Shown here: one piece after another, positions 24,446-33,882 of the stretch | Position numbering within the stretch: position 1 is the stretch's first letter | Layout: each line of letters opens with the position of its first letter | Source of the DNA: Enterococcus caccae ATCC BAA-1240 | Lineage (GTDB): Bacteria > Bacillota > Bacilli > Lactobacillales > Enterococcaceae | Reading direction: 5' to 3' | Assembly (NCBI RefSeq): GCF_000407145.1 | Contig: NZ_KE136475.1 | Span: forward strand, 328,808-392,807 | DNA: 64,000 nt | Translations under genes and position numbers: made by a program | Notes under the pieces: generated by a model | Told to the model about the DNA's origin: nothing | Database searches by the model: none | Seen by the model: only the letters and a program-made list of their open reading frames with translations

Positions 24446-25486
24446 TTGACTTTTGTTGATTTAAAAGAGGTACGTGTCAGCTATGATGGCAAACAAGATA
24501 TATTAAAAGATTTAAGCATCTCAATGGAGAAAGGGGAATTGGTTTCACTTCTTGGTCCAAGTGGCTGTGGAAAAACAACAACGCTTCGAGTGATCGCAGG
24601 ATTGATCAAACCAAACGACGGCTCTTTTAAAGTAGATGAAGAAGAGTTGACTAAAGTACCTGTGCATAAACGAAATTTTGGTATGGTATTTCAAAGTTAT
24701 GCATTATTTCCACATTTGACGATTGCTGAAAATGTTGCGTTTGGACTGAAATTGAGAAAAGAATCAAAAGTTAGCACAAAAGAAAAAGTAGAAAAAATGC
24801 TTGAGGTCTGTGGACTAGAAAACCTTGGTGATCGTTATCCAAAGCAACTTTCTGGTGGACAAAGACAGCGTGTAGCCTTAGCACGTGCCTTGATCATTGA
24901 GCCTAAATTATTATTGTTAGATGAACCTTTAAGTAATCTAGATGCAAAATTAAGAGTGGCTATGCGAATCGAAATCAAACGAATTCAACAACAACTAGGT
25001 ATAACAACAGTATTTGTAACCCACGACCAAGAAGAATGTTTCTCTATTTCAGATAAGGTCGCAATTATGAATAACGGCGTGATCGAGCAATATGATTCAC
25101 CGGAAAGGATTTACCGTTTGCCAAAAACAAAATTCGTAGCACAATTTATCGGTTTTGAAAATTTCTTTACTGTGACGAAAAATGCTGAAGGGCAATATAA
25201 AAGTGAAAATGGTCAGCTGTTCACCACGACTAACCCGCAACCAATAGCTAATGAGACGGTTGCAACGATTCGCCCAGAAGACATTGACATTGTGTCAGCA
25301 ACAACGCAAAATACAATCGAAGGAACGGTTCTGATTAGAACCTTCTTAGGGAAAAGTTATCAGTATGAAGTAATGACACCGCTTGGAAAATTATTAGTCA
25401 ATGGAACGAGTGAACAGCTCTATGAAACAGGAGACACTATTCATGTGGTTTTTCCAGCAGATAAACTAGTTATTTTAGAAAAATAA
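24446..25486 (+). CDS. ABC transporter ATP-binding protein, PotA type
   Basis: The 346-residue ATPase has Walker A GPSGCGKTT (about residues 37-45), Q-loop VFQSYALFPH, signature LSGGQRQRVALARAL (about 134-148), Walker B LLLLDEPLSNLDA and the switch His in VTHDQEE. A TOBE-type C-terminal domain (about 280-345) is typical of polyamine and sugar importers. It starts at TTG 24446 behind AGAGGAGA. It powers the two permeases upstream. The short upstream spacer contains GACGAGC and TTTAAATAGG, faintly like the family 1 leaders, but I do not count it as one. Confidence 0.93.
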   Translation: MTFVDLKEVRVSYDGKQDILKDLSISMEKGELVSLLGPSGCGKTTTLRVIAGLIKPNDGSFKVDEEELTKVPVHKRNFGMVFQSYALFPHLTIAENVAFGLKLRKESKVSTKEKVEKMLEVCGLENLGDRYPKQLSGGQRQRVALARALIIEPKLLLLDEPLSNLDAKLRVAMRIEIKRIQQQLGITTVFVTHDQEECFSISDKVAIMNNGVIEQYDSPERIYRLPKTKFVAQFIGFENFFTVTKNAEGQYKSENGQLFTTTNPQPIANETVATIRPEDIDIVSATTQNTIEGTVLIRTFLGKSYQYEVMTPLGKLLVNGTSEQLYETGDTIHVVFPADKLVILEK

Positions 25487-25513
25487 ACGATAAGATGAAG
25501 GGAACTAAATAGA

Positions 25514-26578
25514 ATGAAAAAGAAACTAATGATCGGTGTTTTAGCGACAGCAACTTTACTAATGGCAGCTTGCGGTAATAGTGAGGCGAATACGAAAGCC
25601 GAAAATAAAAACGGCGGTAAAGCGTTGGTGGTTTCTACCTTTGGGTTAAGTGAGGATATTGTAAAAAAAGATATTATTGTCCCTTTTGAAAACACAAATG
25701 ATGCGAAAGTAACATTAGAAGTTGGCAACAGTACAGATCGTTATACAAAATTATTGAATAATCCCAATGCTGGAATCGATGTGATTGAATTAGCGCAAGC
25801 CAATGCAACACAAGGTGATAAGGAAGGTCTTTTTGAAAAAATCACAGAAAAAGAAGTACCGAACATTAAAGATTTAACCGTTGGAGCAAAGGAAGTCTAT
25901 GAAAGCGGAGCAGGTATCCCAATCGCAGTTAACAGTGTAGGGATCGTTTATAATAAAGAAAAAGTTGGTAAAGAAATCACGAGCTGGGAAGATTTATGGT
26001 CATCAAACCTAAAAGGAAAAATTTCTGTTCCAGACATTTCTACAACAGCCGGACCGTTGATGTTATACATTGCGAGTGACCATGCAGGTACTGATATTAC
26101 TACCGATAAAGGCAAAGCAGCTTTTAATGCAATGAAAGAGCTAAAGCCGAATGTGGTTAAGACGTATTCAAAATCATCAGATCTTGCTAACATGTTCCAA
26201 TCAGGTGAAATCGAAGTTGCGGTCGTGGCAGATTTTGCTGTTGATATCATTCAAGGCGCTTCTAAAGAGGCAACCTACATTGTTCCTGAAAGTGGGACGT
26301 ATGCAAACTTTAATACAATCAACGTACCAAAAAACTCTAAAAATAAAGAGTTAGCCTATACATTTGTTAATGAACGAATCAGTGAAGCCTCGCAAAAAAC
26401 AAAAGCCGTTTCATTAAATGAAGGACCAACCAACGATAAGGTGACACTTGATGAAAAACAAGCAGAAAACAAAACCTACGGTAAAGTAGCAGATCGAGCA
26501 AAAACAGTTGATTTTTCATTCATCAATGATAATTTATCCAATTGGGTCGACCAGTGGAACCGAACAATGAACCAATAA
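25514..26578 (+). CDS. ABC substrate-binding lipoprotein, PotD type
   Basis: The 354-residue extracellular protein is anchored by a lipid: signal peptide residues 1-19 and lipobox LMAAC with Cys20. The mature part is a type-2 periplasmic-binding fold of the spermidine/putrescine group, with GIPIAVNSVGIVYNKEKV near 136 and a C-terminal NLSNWVDQWNRTM. Conserved Asp/Glu and aromatic residues that hold polyamines in PotD could not be confirmed by eye. Next gene starts 21 bases later. It decides the ligand of the importer. Confidence 0.88.
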   Translation: MKKKLMIGVLATATLLMAACGNSEANTKAENKNGGKALVVSTFGLSEDIVKKDIIVPFENTNDAKVTLEVGNSTDRYTKLLNNPNAGIDVIELAQANATQGDKEGLFEKITEKEVPNIKDLTVGAKEVYESGAGIPIAVNSVGIVYNKEKVGKEITSWEDLWSSNLKGKISVPDISTTAGPLMLYIASDHAGTDITTDKGKAAFNAMKELKPNVVKTYSKSSDLANMFQSGEIEVAVVADFAVDIIQGASKEATYIVPESGTYANFNTINVPKNSKNKELAYTFVNERISEASQKTKAVSLNEGPTNDKVTLDEKQAENKTYGKVADRAKTVDFSFINDNLSNWVDQWNRTMNQ

Positions 26579-26599
26579 ATAGCGAGAAAGGCGATAAGT

Positions 26600-28339
26600 A
26601 TGAACGTAGATATGATCATTCAAGATGTTTGGGTTTTCCAAACAGCAACACAATCTTTTATCAAAAAAAATGTTTCTATTAAAGATGGGAAATTTTATTA
26701 CATTAGTACCACAGAGATGAGTAACTTAACGCCTGAAACAATCATCAAAGCCGAGAATCAATATATGATTCCCGGCTTGATTGATGCCCATATGCACATT
26801 GAAAGTTCAATGACGACACCCACGATTTTTTCAAAAGCGGTATTACGTTATGGTGTAACAACGGTTGTGGCAGATGCTCATGAGATGGCAAATGTCTTTG
26901 GCTTAGAAGGGTTAGAGGAATTTATGAAGGCAGAAACAGAGCTGGATATCTTTCACGCGATTCCATCTTCTGTTCCTTCGACAACGCCGGAATTAGAAAC
27001 AACAGGTGGGATCATCGGACTTGCTGAAGTAGCAGAATTATTGAAACAGCCTAAAATTGTATGTTTAGGTGAGGCGATGAACTTTAAAGGAATTGCCTAT
27101 GAACCAGAGTCTTTGATTCGACAAATTATCGATTTATGCAAAAAAGAACGACCAACCATGCCTTTAGAAGGCCACTGTCCTAAAATTTACGATGAAGAGC
27201 TGGCGGCCTTTTTATTTAGCGGAATCACTTCGGATCATACACACCAATTTCCAGAATCCTTAAAAGAAAAAATTGAGGCAGGTGTTTTCATCCAATTTCA
27301 AAATAAATCGATCACACCTGAAAATATGCAGGTTATTGTAGAAAATCAGTTTTATGAATATGCCAGCATTATTACAGATGACGTGATGGCAGATGATTTG
27401 CTTCATGGACATTTGAACGAGAATTTGAAAAAGGCTGTAAAAGCAGGTTTGCCGATTGAAAAAGCCATCTACATGACAACTTATACGCCAGCAAGACGGA
27501 TGGGATTTCATGATCGTGGAGAAATTGCACCTGGTCGTATGGCTGATTTCATTTTATTAAATGATTTGGAAGAGTTCACGTTTGAGGCTGTTTATAAATC
27601 TGGCAAAAAAGTTTATGAACAAGGAGCAGAAATTGACTATCCTACTGTGATTGAGTCATTTCCAGCAACGTACCAAAAATCCGTCAACTGTAAACCACTT
27701 ACAGTGGCTGACTTAGTGATCAAAGTAGCAACGGACAAAGACAGTGTTCGTTGTAATGTGATTCAAAAACAGGAAGTAGGAACATTCACTGAGCGGATCA
27801 CCAAAGAAATTCCAGTAAAAGAAGGCATTTTACAATGGCAAGAAGCAGATTGTGCTTTATTGATCGTGATGGAAAGATATGGCAAAAACGGTAATATTTC
27901 GATATCATTGATGGATAAGCCAATCAGTGAAAAAGGCGCAATCGCAACTACTTGGGCGCATGATCATCATAATGTAATGGTTATGGGCAATACGCTAGAG
28001 GATATCGTTCTAGCGCAAAATGAATTACTTGCGATTCAGGGCGGCTATATTGTCGTTTCAAATGGAGAAATCACAGGGAAATGTCCGTTGCCTATCGGTG
28101 GAATATTGTCCCAGGCTCCAATTGAAGAACTAGGCGGAGACTTGCAAAAAGTTCGAGCAAGCATGCAAGCGTTAGGGTACAAAAATATGAATGAAATCAT
28201 GTCTTTTTCTACATTATCTCTTCCAGTCTCGCCTGCAATCAAGGTGACAGATATGGGAATGATGAACACGAAAACACAAGCGTTTTATCCATTGATTTTT
28301 CCGGAAGACGGAGTGTTGCTGAATGAAGACACTCATTAA
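26600..28339 (+). CDS. ade: Adenine deaminase
   Basis: This 579-residue amidohydrolase converts adenine to hypoxanthine and ammonia. Metal-binding HMHIESS lies at about residues 62-68, followed by a [13 protein letters not shown] stretch and [11 protein letters not shown]; the C-terminal adenine deaminase domain contains [15 protein letters not shown] near 453 and [12 protein letters not shown] near the end. Length fits the family (about 570-600). It follows the binding-protein gene by 21 bases and overlaps the next amidohydrolase by 17 bases. Hypoxanthine formed here could go to the hpt product encoded at 56.5 kb. Confidence 0.9.
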   Translation: MNVDMIIQDVWVFQTATQSFIKKNVSIKDGKFYYISTTEMSNLTPETIIKAENQYMIPGLIDAHMHIESSMTTPTIFSKAVLRYGVTTVVADAHEMANVFGLEGLEEFMKAETELDIFHAIPSSVPSTTPELETTGGIIGLAEVAELLKQPKIVCLGEAMNFKGIAYEPESLIRQIIDLCKKERPTMPLEGHCPKIYDEELAAFLFSGITSDHTHQFPESLKEKIEAGVFIQFQNKSITPENMQVIVENQFYEYASIITDDVMADDLLHGHLNENLKKAVKAGLPIEKAIYMTTYTPARRMGFHDRGEIAPGRMADFILLNDLEEFTFEAVYKSGKKVYEQGAEIDYPTVIESFPATYQKSVNCKPLTVADLVIKVATDKDSVRCNVIQKQEVGTFTERITKEIPVKEGILQWQEADCALLIVMERYGKNGNISISLMDKPISEKGAIATTWAHDHHNVMVMGNTLEDIVLAQNELLAIQGGYIVVSNGEITGKCPLPIGGILSQAPIEELGGDLQKVRASMQALGYKNMNEIMSFSTLSLPVSPAIKVTDMGMMNTKTQAFYPLIFPEDGVLLNEDTH

Positions 28340-29645
28340 AAATGTTCATGTTCTATCGATGGATGAACAGTTTTCAGAAGTGAAGGATGGCTTTGTATTG
28401 ATTGAAGGAGAGAGAATTACAAAAATTGGTTCTAGCTCTGAACTTGCCTCACTAGCGATTCGTGGGGATAAAGAGATCGATGGAAAAAATGGCTTGCTGA
28501 TTCCAGGTCTGATCAATACTCATACACATGCAGGAATGGTCCCATTTCGTTCTTTAGGAGATGATGTGCCAGATCGATTGCGTCGCTTTTTATTTCCTTT
28601 AGAACAGCATATGACAAAAGAGTTGGTAAGAGCGAGCAGTGATTATGCAATCGCAGAAATGTTGATGAGCGGTGTAACCATGTTTTGTGATATGTACTAT
28701 TTTGAAGATGAAGTAGCAAAAAGTTGCAAGGAGATGAGGATCCGCGCACTTGTTGGTGAAACAATCATTGATATGCCGACCTGTGACAGTCCAAAACCAT
28801 CTGGCGGATATGACTATTGCGAAGCCTTTTTAGAAAAATGGCAGAACAATCCATTAGTAACACCCATCATTGCGCCGCATGCACCCAATACAAATAATTT
28901 GGAAATGCTGGAGAAAATCGTGGTACTTAGTGAAAAATATAATGCGCCGATTACGATGCATGTGTCTGAAATGACCTATGAACTTGCCGATATTCAAGAA
29001 AAATACAATCAAACACCGATAGAACTTCTACAAACATTAGGGTATTTTGAACGTGAGTTTATTTTGGCTCATTGCATTTTGACAAGTGAAAATGATTTAA
29101 ACATTATTGCAGAATCCAAAGGAAAAGCCCGTGTTGCGCATTGTATCGGTGCGAATACAAAGTCAGCAAAAGGGGTCGCACCTATCAAACAAATGCTCGA
29201 AAAAAATATTGTGGTAGGCTTAGGAACAGATGGGCCCAGTAGTGGGAATACTTTAGATTTATTTAGCCAAATGCGTCTGTTTGCTAATACCCATAAAACC
29301 TATAATCACGATCGTGCGCTTTTTCCTGCAAAAGAAATCGTTCGACTAGCAACAATGGGTGGTGCAAAAACATTAGGTTTAGCAGATCAAATAGGTTCGA
29401 TTGAAATCGGAAAAAAGGCAGATTTAACCTTGATTGAAACGGAATCGGTGAATATGTTCCCCATTTTTGATCCATATTCAGCAATTGTTTACTCAGCTAA
29501 CGCTAGTAATGTGGATTCAGTTTGGGTCAATGGGCGACAATTAGTCAGTGAGAAGAAAATGGTTGAACAAGAGTTGCAAGAAATTAAAGCAACACTGTAT
29601 CATGAAATGGAAAACTTTGTCATAGAAGCGAAAAAATTATACTAA
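28323..29645 (+). CDS. Amidohydrolase, MTA/SAH deaminase-like
   Basis: The 440-residue TRZ/ATZ-type metal hydrolase has His-x-His in [20 protein letters not shown] (about residues 60-80), a later His in APHAPNT and MHVSEM, and the metal Asp in [16 protein letters not shown] (about 300-315). These match 5-methylthioadenosine/S-adenosylhomocysteine deaminases, though guanine or other aryl-amine deaminases are near relatives. Its start lies inside the end of ade, so both enzymes are made together. With a polyamine-type importer upstream, methylthioadenosine, a by-product of polyamine synthesis, is an appealing but unproven substrate. Confidence 0.85.
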   Translation: MKTLIKNVHVLSMDEQFSEVKDGFVLIEGERITKIGSSSELASLAIRGDKEIDGKNGLLIPGLINTHTHAGMVPFRSLGDDVPDRLRRFLFPLEQHMTKELVRASSDYAIAEMLMSGVTMFCDMYYFEDEVAKSCKEMRIRALVGETIIDMPTCDSPKPSGGYDYCEAFLEKWQNNPLVTPIIAPHAPNTNNLEMLEKIVVLSEKYNAPITMHVSEMTYELADIQEKYNQTPIELLQTLGYFEREFILAHCILTSENDLNIIAESKGKARVAHCIGANTKSAKGVAPIKQMLEKNIVVGLGTDGPSSGNTLDLFSQMRLFANTHKTYNHDRALFPAKEIVRLATMGGAKTLGLADQIGSIEIGKKADLTLIETESVNMFPIFDPYSAIVYSANASNVDSVWVNGRQLVSEKKMVEQELQEIKATLYHEMENFVIEAKKLY

Positions 29646-29647
29646 GC

Positions 29648-29722
29648 GAGGCTGGGTCAGAAGCGTTTATTCGGAATTTAGGGTGTGAAATAAAAGTGAA
29701 GTTTACTTTTGTTTCACACCCG
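29648..29722 (+). terminator. Terminator with CGTTTATTCGGA head (copy 2)
   Basis: GAGGCTGGGTCAGAAGCG and TTTATTCGGA lead into arms GGGTGTGAAATAAAAGT (29681-29697) and ACTTTTGTTTCACACCC (29705-29721). The hairpin sequence differs from copies 1 and 3 while pairing is kept. Confidence 0.8.
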
Positions 29723-29730
29723 TTTTGTAT

Positions 29731-30834
29731 TTATTTTGATAAATAAGTCTCGATCGGCTTTTGATAGATTCCCCAATCACATTTACCTGCATTAAAATAT
29801 TGTGCTAAAAGAAAACCAATATAAGGGCCAGTTGTTAGGCCAGAAGAACCTAAGCCGCTAGCCACAACTGCAGTGGGATTATCTGGTAAACAATTGAAAA
29901 AAGGCGCGAAGTCTGATGTGTAAGCACGTGTTCCTACACGGTAAGAAGCTGAGTAGTTTTCAAAAAAAGCTGACTCAGCAAGAAAAGGAGCCGTTTTTTG
30001 TTGTAGCAGCGAAAAAGCCTCCTTTGTTGGAGTTAAATCAAATCCCCCATCATTTTCATGTGTTGCGCCGACTAGAATTTGTCCGTCTTCAAACGGAATC
30101 AAATCACTTTCTCCATCCAACATTGCGACTGGCCAATCACCGCTGTTTTTAAACGGGGTTTCAAACGCTAATAGCTGCCCTTTTTGTGCTCTAATATCAG
30201 TTGTATAACCAAGAGATCCTAATAATGAAGGCAATCCTGGCCCAGCACATAGAGCAACTGCATCAAATTGTTCTGTTTCGTCAGCTGTTTGAACGAGCCA
30301 TTGCTCGTGAATCCGACTAAGCTTGGCTGTACCAGTCTTTATGGTGATCATTTTGGTTAGTGCGCCTTGTCGTAATGTTTCTAAGTAACCAGCACCGTCT
30401 AATTTTCCACCCCCCGTGATAAATAAGGAAGATTGTGTTTTTAATAAAGGCAGTTTTTCTGTAACTTGTTCTGCAGACAATAATTGGATATCTCCAATCT
30501 CAGGTGCAGTCTGTTTTCTTGCTTCTGCTAGTTGCATAAGCGAATCAAGCTCACCATCTTTTCGAAGGATCAGAGTGCCTGTTTGCTGATAAACAGCCCT
30601 TGGTAGAGAGAAGTCTTGTACTAATTTAGGATAGAATGCTGCACCATCTTTGGCGAGCTGATACCATTTTTTGTTGCGGCGTTTTGAGAGCCAGGGAGAG
30701 ATAATACCAGCGCTAGCTTTGGTTGCCTGTCCAATAGGATTGTCATATACAGTCACGTTATATTTTGTTAAATCAATGTAGTTGGCTAAGGTCAAACCAA
30801 TGATCCCGCCACCTATGATTGCTAATTTTTCCAT
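29731..30834 (-). CDS. FAD-dependent oxidoreductase (DAO family)
   Basis: The 367-residue flavoenzyme of the D-amino-acid oxidase/glycine oxidase fold has the N-terminal FAD motif AIIGGGIIGLTLA (about residues 5-17), a second dinucleotide region with AVALCAGPG near 193, and C-terminal VVASGLGSSGLTTGPYIG (about 335-352). Members oxidise amino acids, sarcosine or similar amines. No signal peptide, so cytoplasmic. It stands alone on the minus strand, ending against the terminator at 29.7 kb; the AAGGAG site precedes its ATG. Substrate not determinable. Confidence 0.82.
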   Translation of the reverse strand: MEKLAIIGGGIIGLTLANYIDLTKYNVTVYDNPIGQATKASAGIISPWLSKRRNKKWYQLAKDGAAFYPKLVQDFSLPRAVYQQTGTLILRKDGELDSLMQLAEARKQTAPEIGDIQLLSAEQVTEKLPLLKTQSSLFITGGGKLDGAGYLETLRQGALTKMITIKTGTAKLSRIHEQWLVQTADETEQFDAVALCAGPGLPSLLGSLGYTTDIRAQKGQLLAFETPFKNSGDWPVAMLDGESDLIPFEDGQILVGATHENDGGFDLTPTKEAFSLLQQKTAPFLAESAFFENYSASYRVGTRAYTSDFAPFFNCLPDNPTAVVASGLGSSGLTTGPYIGFLLAQYFNAGKCDWGIYQKPIETYLSK

Positions 30835-30933
30835 AAGTAACTCCTTATCAAATCAAGTAACTCATTTTTACATAAGTTTGTAGAGGATGCAAGAAATTTT
30901 ATGATTTTCGACAGGAATAAAGCGGCTCTTTTA

Positions 30934-30948
30934 AGTTTTGGGAAAATG
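30934..30948. promoter_or_regulatory. Weak CodY-like site upstream of the OppA-like gene
   Basis: AGTTTTGGGAAAATG matches the CodY consensus at about 11 of 15 positions. It lies about 110 bases before the start; uncertain. Confidence 0.25.
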
Positions 30949-31056
30949 AAGTTTGATAAAAGGATAATAGGAATTCGATGAGAAAACACTTATTTTTTAT
31001 GGTATGATAATGAGTGTTATATTTTTAAAAATATCGAGTATGTAGGAGGTTACTAA

Positions 31057-32706
31057 ATGAGAAATACAACGTTAGGGTATTTACTAGTTGCTGCAAGCTG
31101 TATTATTTTACTTAGTGGATGCGGTTCTAGTAAAGAAAATACGGGTAAAACAGATCAAAAATCAACAAACAGTGAACAAACATTTTCGGTTGTTGCAAAA
31201 CAAGAAATCCCATCGATCGATGCATCTGTTACAAACGATGTCGTCGGCTGGGGCGTACTAAAAAATACAGGGGAGGGGCTATTCCGTGCGGATAAAGTAG
31301 GAAAACTGATTCCAGCAGGCGCGGCGGAAATGCCAACAGTTAGTGAAGACGGATTAACTTATACATTTAAACTACGCAAAGAGGCTGTTTGGTCGAATGG
31401 CGATCCCATTGTTGCAGAGGATTATGTTTACGGCTGGCAACGAACAGTTGAGCCAAAGACTGCTTCAGAAGTTGCGTATTTATTTGAATCGATCAAAAAT
31501 TATCAAGCAATCATGGATGGTAAGAAACCTGCAAGCGAATTAGGAATTAAAGCATTAGGTGAGGATGAATTAGAAGTGACACTGGAATCACCTGTTCCCT
31601 ATATGGAATCCTTACTATCCTTACCACCATTTTTTCCACAAAATGAAAAAGTAATCAGCAAAAACGGGGAAAAATATGCTAGTTCAAGTGAGCATATGGT
31701 ATATAATGGGCCATTTATATTAAGTGATTTTGAAGGAGCAGGAACAGATACTAAATGGGCTTATTTAAAAAATAAGAACTATTGGGATCAAGACAATGTG
31801 ACAATGGAAAAAATTAATGTTGATGTCGTGAAGGAAGATGCGACGGCCTTGAACTTATTTCAAGATGGTCAAACAGATGATATCGTTGTAACAGGTGAAT
31901 TGGCACAACAAATGGTAGATGATCCAGCATTTTTCTCACAAGATATGTCAAATGCGACATACGTAGAATATAATCAAACAAAAAAAGAATTTCAAAATGA
32001 AAATCTTAGAAAGGCAATATCATATGCTTTAGATCGTCAAACGTTAGTTGAACAAGTCTTAGGGGATGGATCGGTTGCAGCAACAGGCTTAGTACCGAAA
32101 AACATGTCCTTTAATCCTGAAACAGAAGTTGACTTTGTAAAAGATTCAGGTAATCATTTAAAATATGATTCTGAAAAAGCGAAAGAATATTGGGCTAAAG
32201 CGAAAGCAGAATTGGGAATCGACACGCTTAAAATCAATTTACTATCTTCAGATGCTGATTCTGCAAAAAAAGTGGTAGAATACATGCAAGGTGCAATTCA
32301 AGGAACTCTAAAAGGTGTGACAGTTGAGCTCTCTTCTGTACCACTTTCTGTTCGTTTGGAACGTGGTAATAAAGGTGATTTTGATATGATCCTAGTCGGT
32401 TGGGGCGCTGAATATGACGATCCAAGCGTATTCTTAGAATTATTTGCATCGGATAATATCAATAATAGCGGTAAATACAATAATAATGAATTTGATAAGT
32501 ATTTGAAAGCATCTGCTACAACGAATGCGGGTGATCCAAAAGCTCGTTGGAATGACCTGATTGAAGCAGAAAATGTGTTAATGAACACGATGGGTGTTTG
32601 CCCAGTCTACCAAAAAGCTGAAGCGCATTTACGTAATCCAAAGATCAAAGGAATATTGCCATCTGGTCCAGAGTACGATTATAAATGGACTTCCATTGAG
32701 GAGTAA
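31057..32706 (+). CDS. Peptide ABC transporter substrate-binding lipoprotein (OppA family), orphan
   Basis: The 549-residue lipoprotein has signal peptide and lipobox LLSGC (Cys about 23). The mature part is a solute-binding family 5 protein with the usual pattern WSNGDPIVAEDYVYGWQRT near 110 and AISYALDRQTLVEQVLG near 320. Such proteins capture oligopeptides and hand them to an Opp-type permease; in enterococci relatives such as PrgZ/TraC also bind pheromones. No permease or ATPase genes are nearby, so it must share a system encoded elsewhere. It has a GGAGG site and lies 27 bases before a C45 hydrolase gene, probably one operon. Confidence 0.9.
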   Translation: MRNTTLGYLLVAASCIILLSGCGSSKENTGKTDQKSTNSEQTFSVVAKQEIPSIDASVTNDVVGWGVLKNTGEGLFRADKVGKLIPAGAAEMPTVSEDGLTYTFKLRKEAVWSNGDPIVAEDYVYGWQRTVEPKTASEVAYLFESIKNYQAIMDGKKPASELGIKALGEDELEVTLESPVPYMESLLSLPPFFPQNEKVISKNGEKYASSSEHMVYNGPFILSDFEGAGTDTKWAYLKNKNYWDQDNVTMEKINVDVVKEDATALNLFQDGQTDDIVVTGELAQQMVDDPAFFSQDMSNATYVEYNQTKKEFQNENLRKAISYALDRQTLVEQVLGDGSVAATGLVPKNMSFNPETEVDFVKDSGNHLKYDSEKAKEYWAKAKAELGIDTLKINLLSSDADSAKKVVEYMQGAIQGTLKGVTVELSSVPLSVRLERGNKGDFDMILVGWGAEYDDPSVFLELFASDNINNSGKYNNNEFDKYLKASATTNAGDPKARWNDLIEAENVLMNTMGVCPVYQKAEAHLRNPKIKGILPSGPEYDYKWTSIEE

Positions 32707-32733
32707 TGAAAAGTAAAAAAAAGGAGGAATTAG

Positions 32734-33795
32734 ATGATTCATCGCTACATTCAAGTAACAGGTTCAGCCTATGAACGTGGGGTCAAAATTGGCGAAGTGC
32801 TAAAAATGCAAATTGAGACAAACTTGTCTAGTCAAAAACTATTTTACAAAGATTCAACTGAGATCATTGCCAAATGGCTAGAAAAAGCACGGATGTATCT
32901 TGATTATACAGAAAAATTTGCACCCGATGTGGTTGCTGAAATGCGTGGTGTTGCAAAAGGCAGTAATCTGGATTTTGAAGAAATCCTCTATTTATATACA
33001 GTGTATGAACGATCATTTTTTGATGAATTGATCAGTGATAAATGTACATCATTTGCTGTTAAGGGAAACGCAACCGTTGATGGTTCCGTGATTTGTGGAC
33101 AAACCAATGATGAGCGTCTGGATGAATATCGTTCTGAAGTGGATTGTGTTGTTCATCATCTTGATAATGAATCTGATTTTGAATCATTGATTTATAGCCA
33201 TCCAGGGATTCCCGCATACATGGGGATGAATAATTACGGTTTAGCTGTGATGTGGACATACATTGATAACGGTCAGCGGAAAGAGGGGGTACCCACAGCT
33301 GGAATAATAAGGGAACTGCTCAATAAGAAAAGTTTAAAAGAAGCACGTGAATATCTTGAAAACATTCCACATGCGGTACCGAATCAATTTAGTTTATCTC
33401 ATTCAACTGAAGGGATCGCAAGTTTTGAGTGTTTTCCGAATAAGATTTATGAACATGAGCCTGCTGATGTGATGATTCATGCCAATCATAATAGTATTGC
33501 GTTAAAAGAACCTGAAGAGGGAGGTTCTAAAACATCCCATTCTCGTTTTGAAGCAATGGAAGCAATCGTAAATGAAAATGTTGGTAGCATCGATGCGGAG
33601 TTAGGTAAACAATTTTTAGCCAATCATCGTAATTTTCCCAAAAGTATTTGCAATCACCCTTCTCCAGAACATCCATTATCCAAATCATTGGCTTCAATGG
33701 TCTTTGATTTAGGCAAAGGGGAAATGCATTTAGCGTTTGGAAATGCTTGTGAACAACCGTTTCATACGTATCGTTTCAAACAGTGGTTTGGATAA
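32734..33795 (+). CDS. C45-family acyltransferase/hydrolase (AAT-like, Ntn fold)
   Basis: The 353-residue protein is like the acyl-CoA:6-aminopenicillanic acid acyltransferase family (peptidase C45), which self-cleave to expose an N-terminal Cys nucleophile. The expected Cys is Cys104 in SDKCTSFAVKG; the preceding residue is Lys where the fungal enzyme has Gly. Further family marks are QTNDE near 119 and AYMGMNNYGLAV near 160. No signal peptide, so the uncleaved product is cytoplasmic. It follows an OppA-like gene by 27 bases behind an AGGAGG site. It probably cleaves or transfers an acyl group on peptides or amides; substrate unknown. Confidence 0.78.
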   Translation: MIHRYIQVTGSAYERGVKIGEVLKMQIETNLSSQKLFYKDSTEIIAKWLEKARMYLDYTEKFAPDVVAEMRGVAKGSNLDFEEILYLYTVYERSFFDELISDKCTSFAVKGNATVDGSVICGQTNDERLDEYRSEVDCVVHHLDNESDFESLIYSHPGIPAYMGMNNYGLAVMWTYIDNGQRKEGVPTAGIIRELLNKKSLKEAREYLENIPHAVPNQFSLSHSTEGIASFECFPNKIYEHEPADVMIHANHNSIALKEPEEGGSKTSHSRFEAMEAIVNENVGSIDAELGKQFLANHRNFPKSICNHPSPEHPLSKSLASMVFDLGKGEMHLAFGNACEQPFHTYRFKQWFG

Positions 33796-33816
33796 AAGTA
33801 GAGTGCTTGTTTCTCA

Positions 33817-33877
33817 CCGTTTATTCGGATTGAAAGCCCAGAACAAAACTGTTTTTTAGTTTTGTTCTGGGCTTTCT
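33817..33877. terminator. Terminator with CGTTTATTCGGA head (copy 3), bidirectional
   Basis: The head CCGTTTATTCGG (33817-33828) is followed by perfect 18-base arms AAAGCCCAGAACAAAACT (33833-33850) and AGTTTTGTTCTGGGCTTT (33858-33875). It lies between converging genes. Confidence 0.9.
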
Positions 33878-33882
33878 TATTT

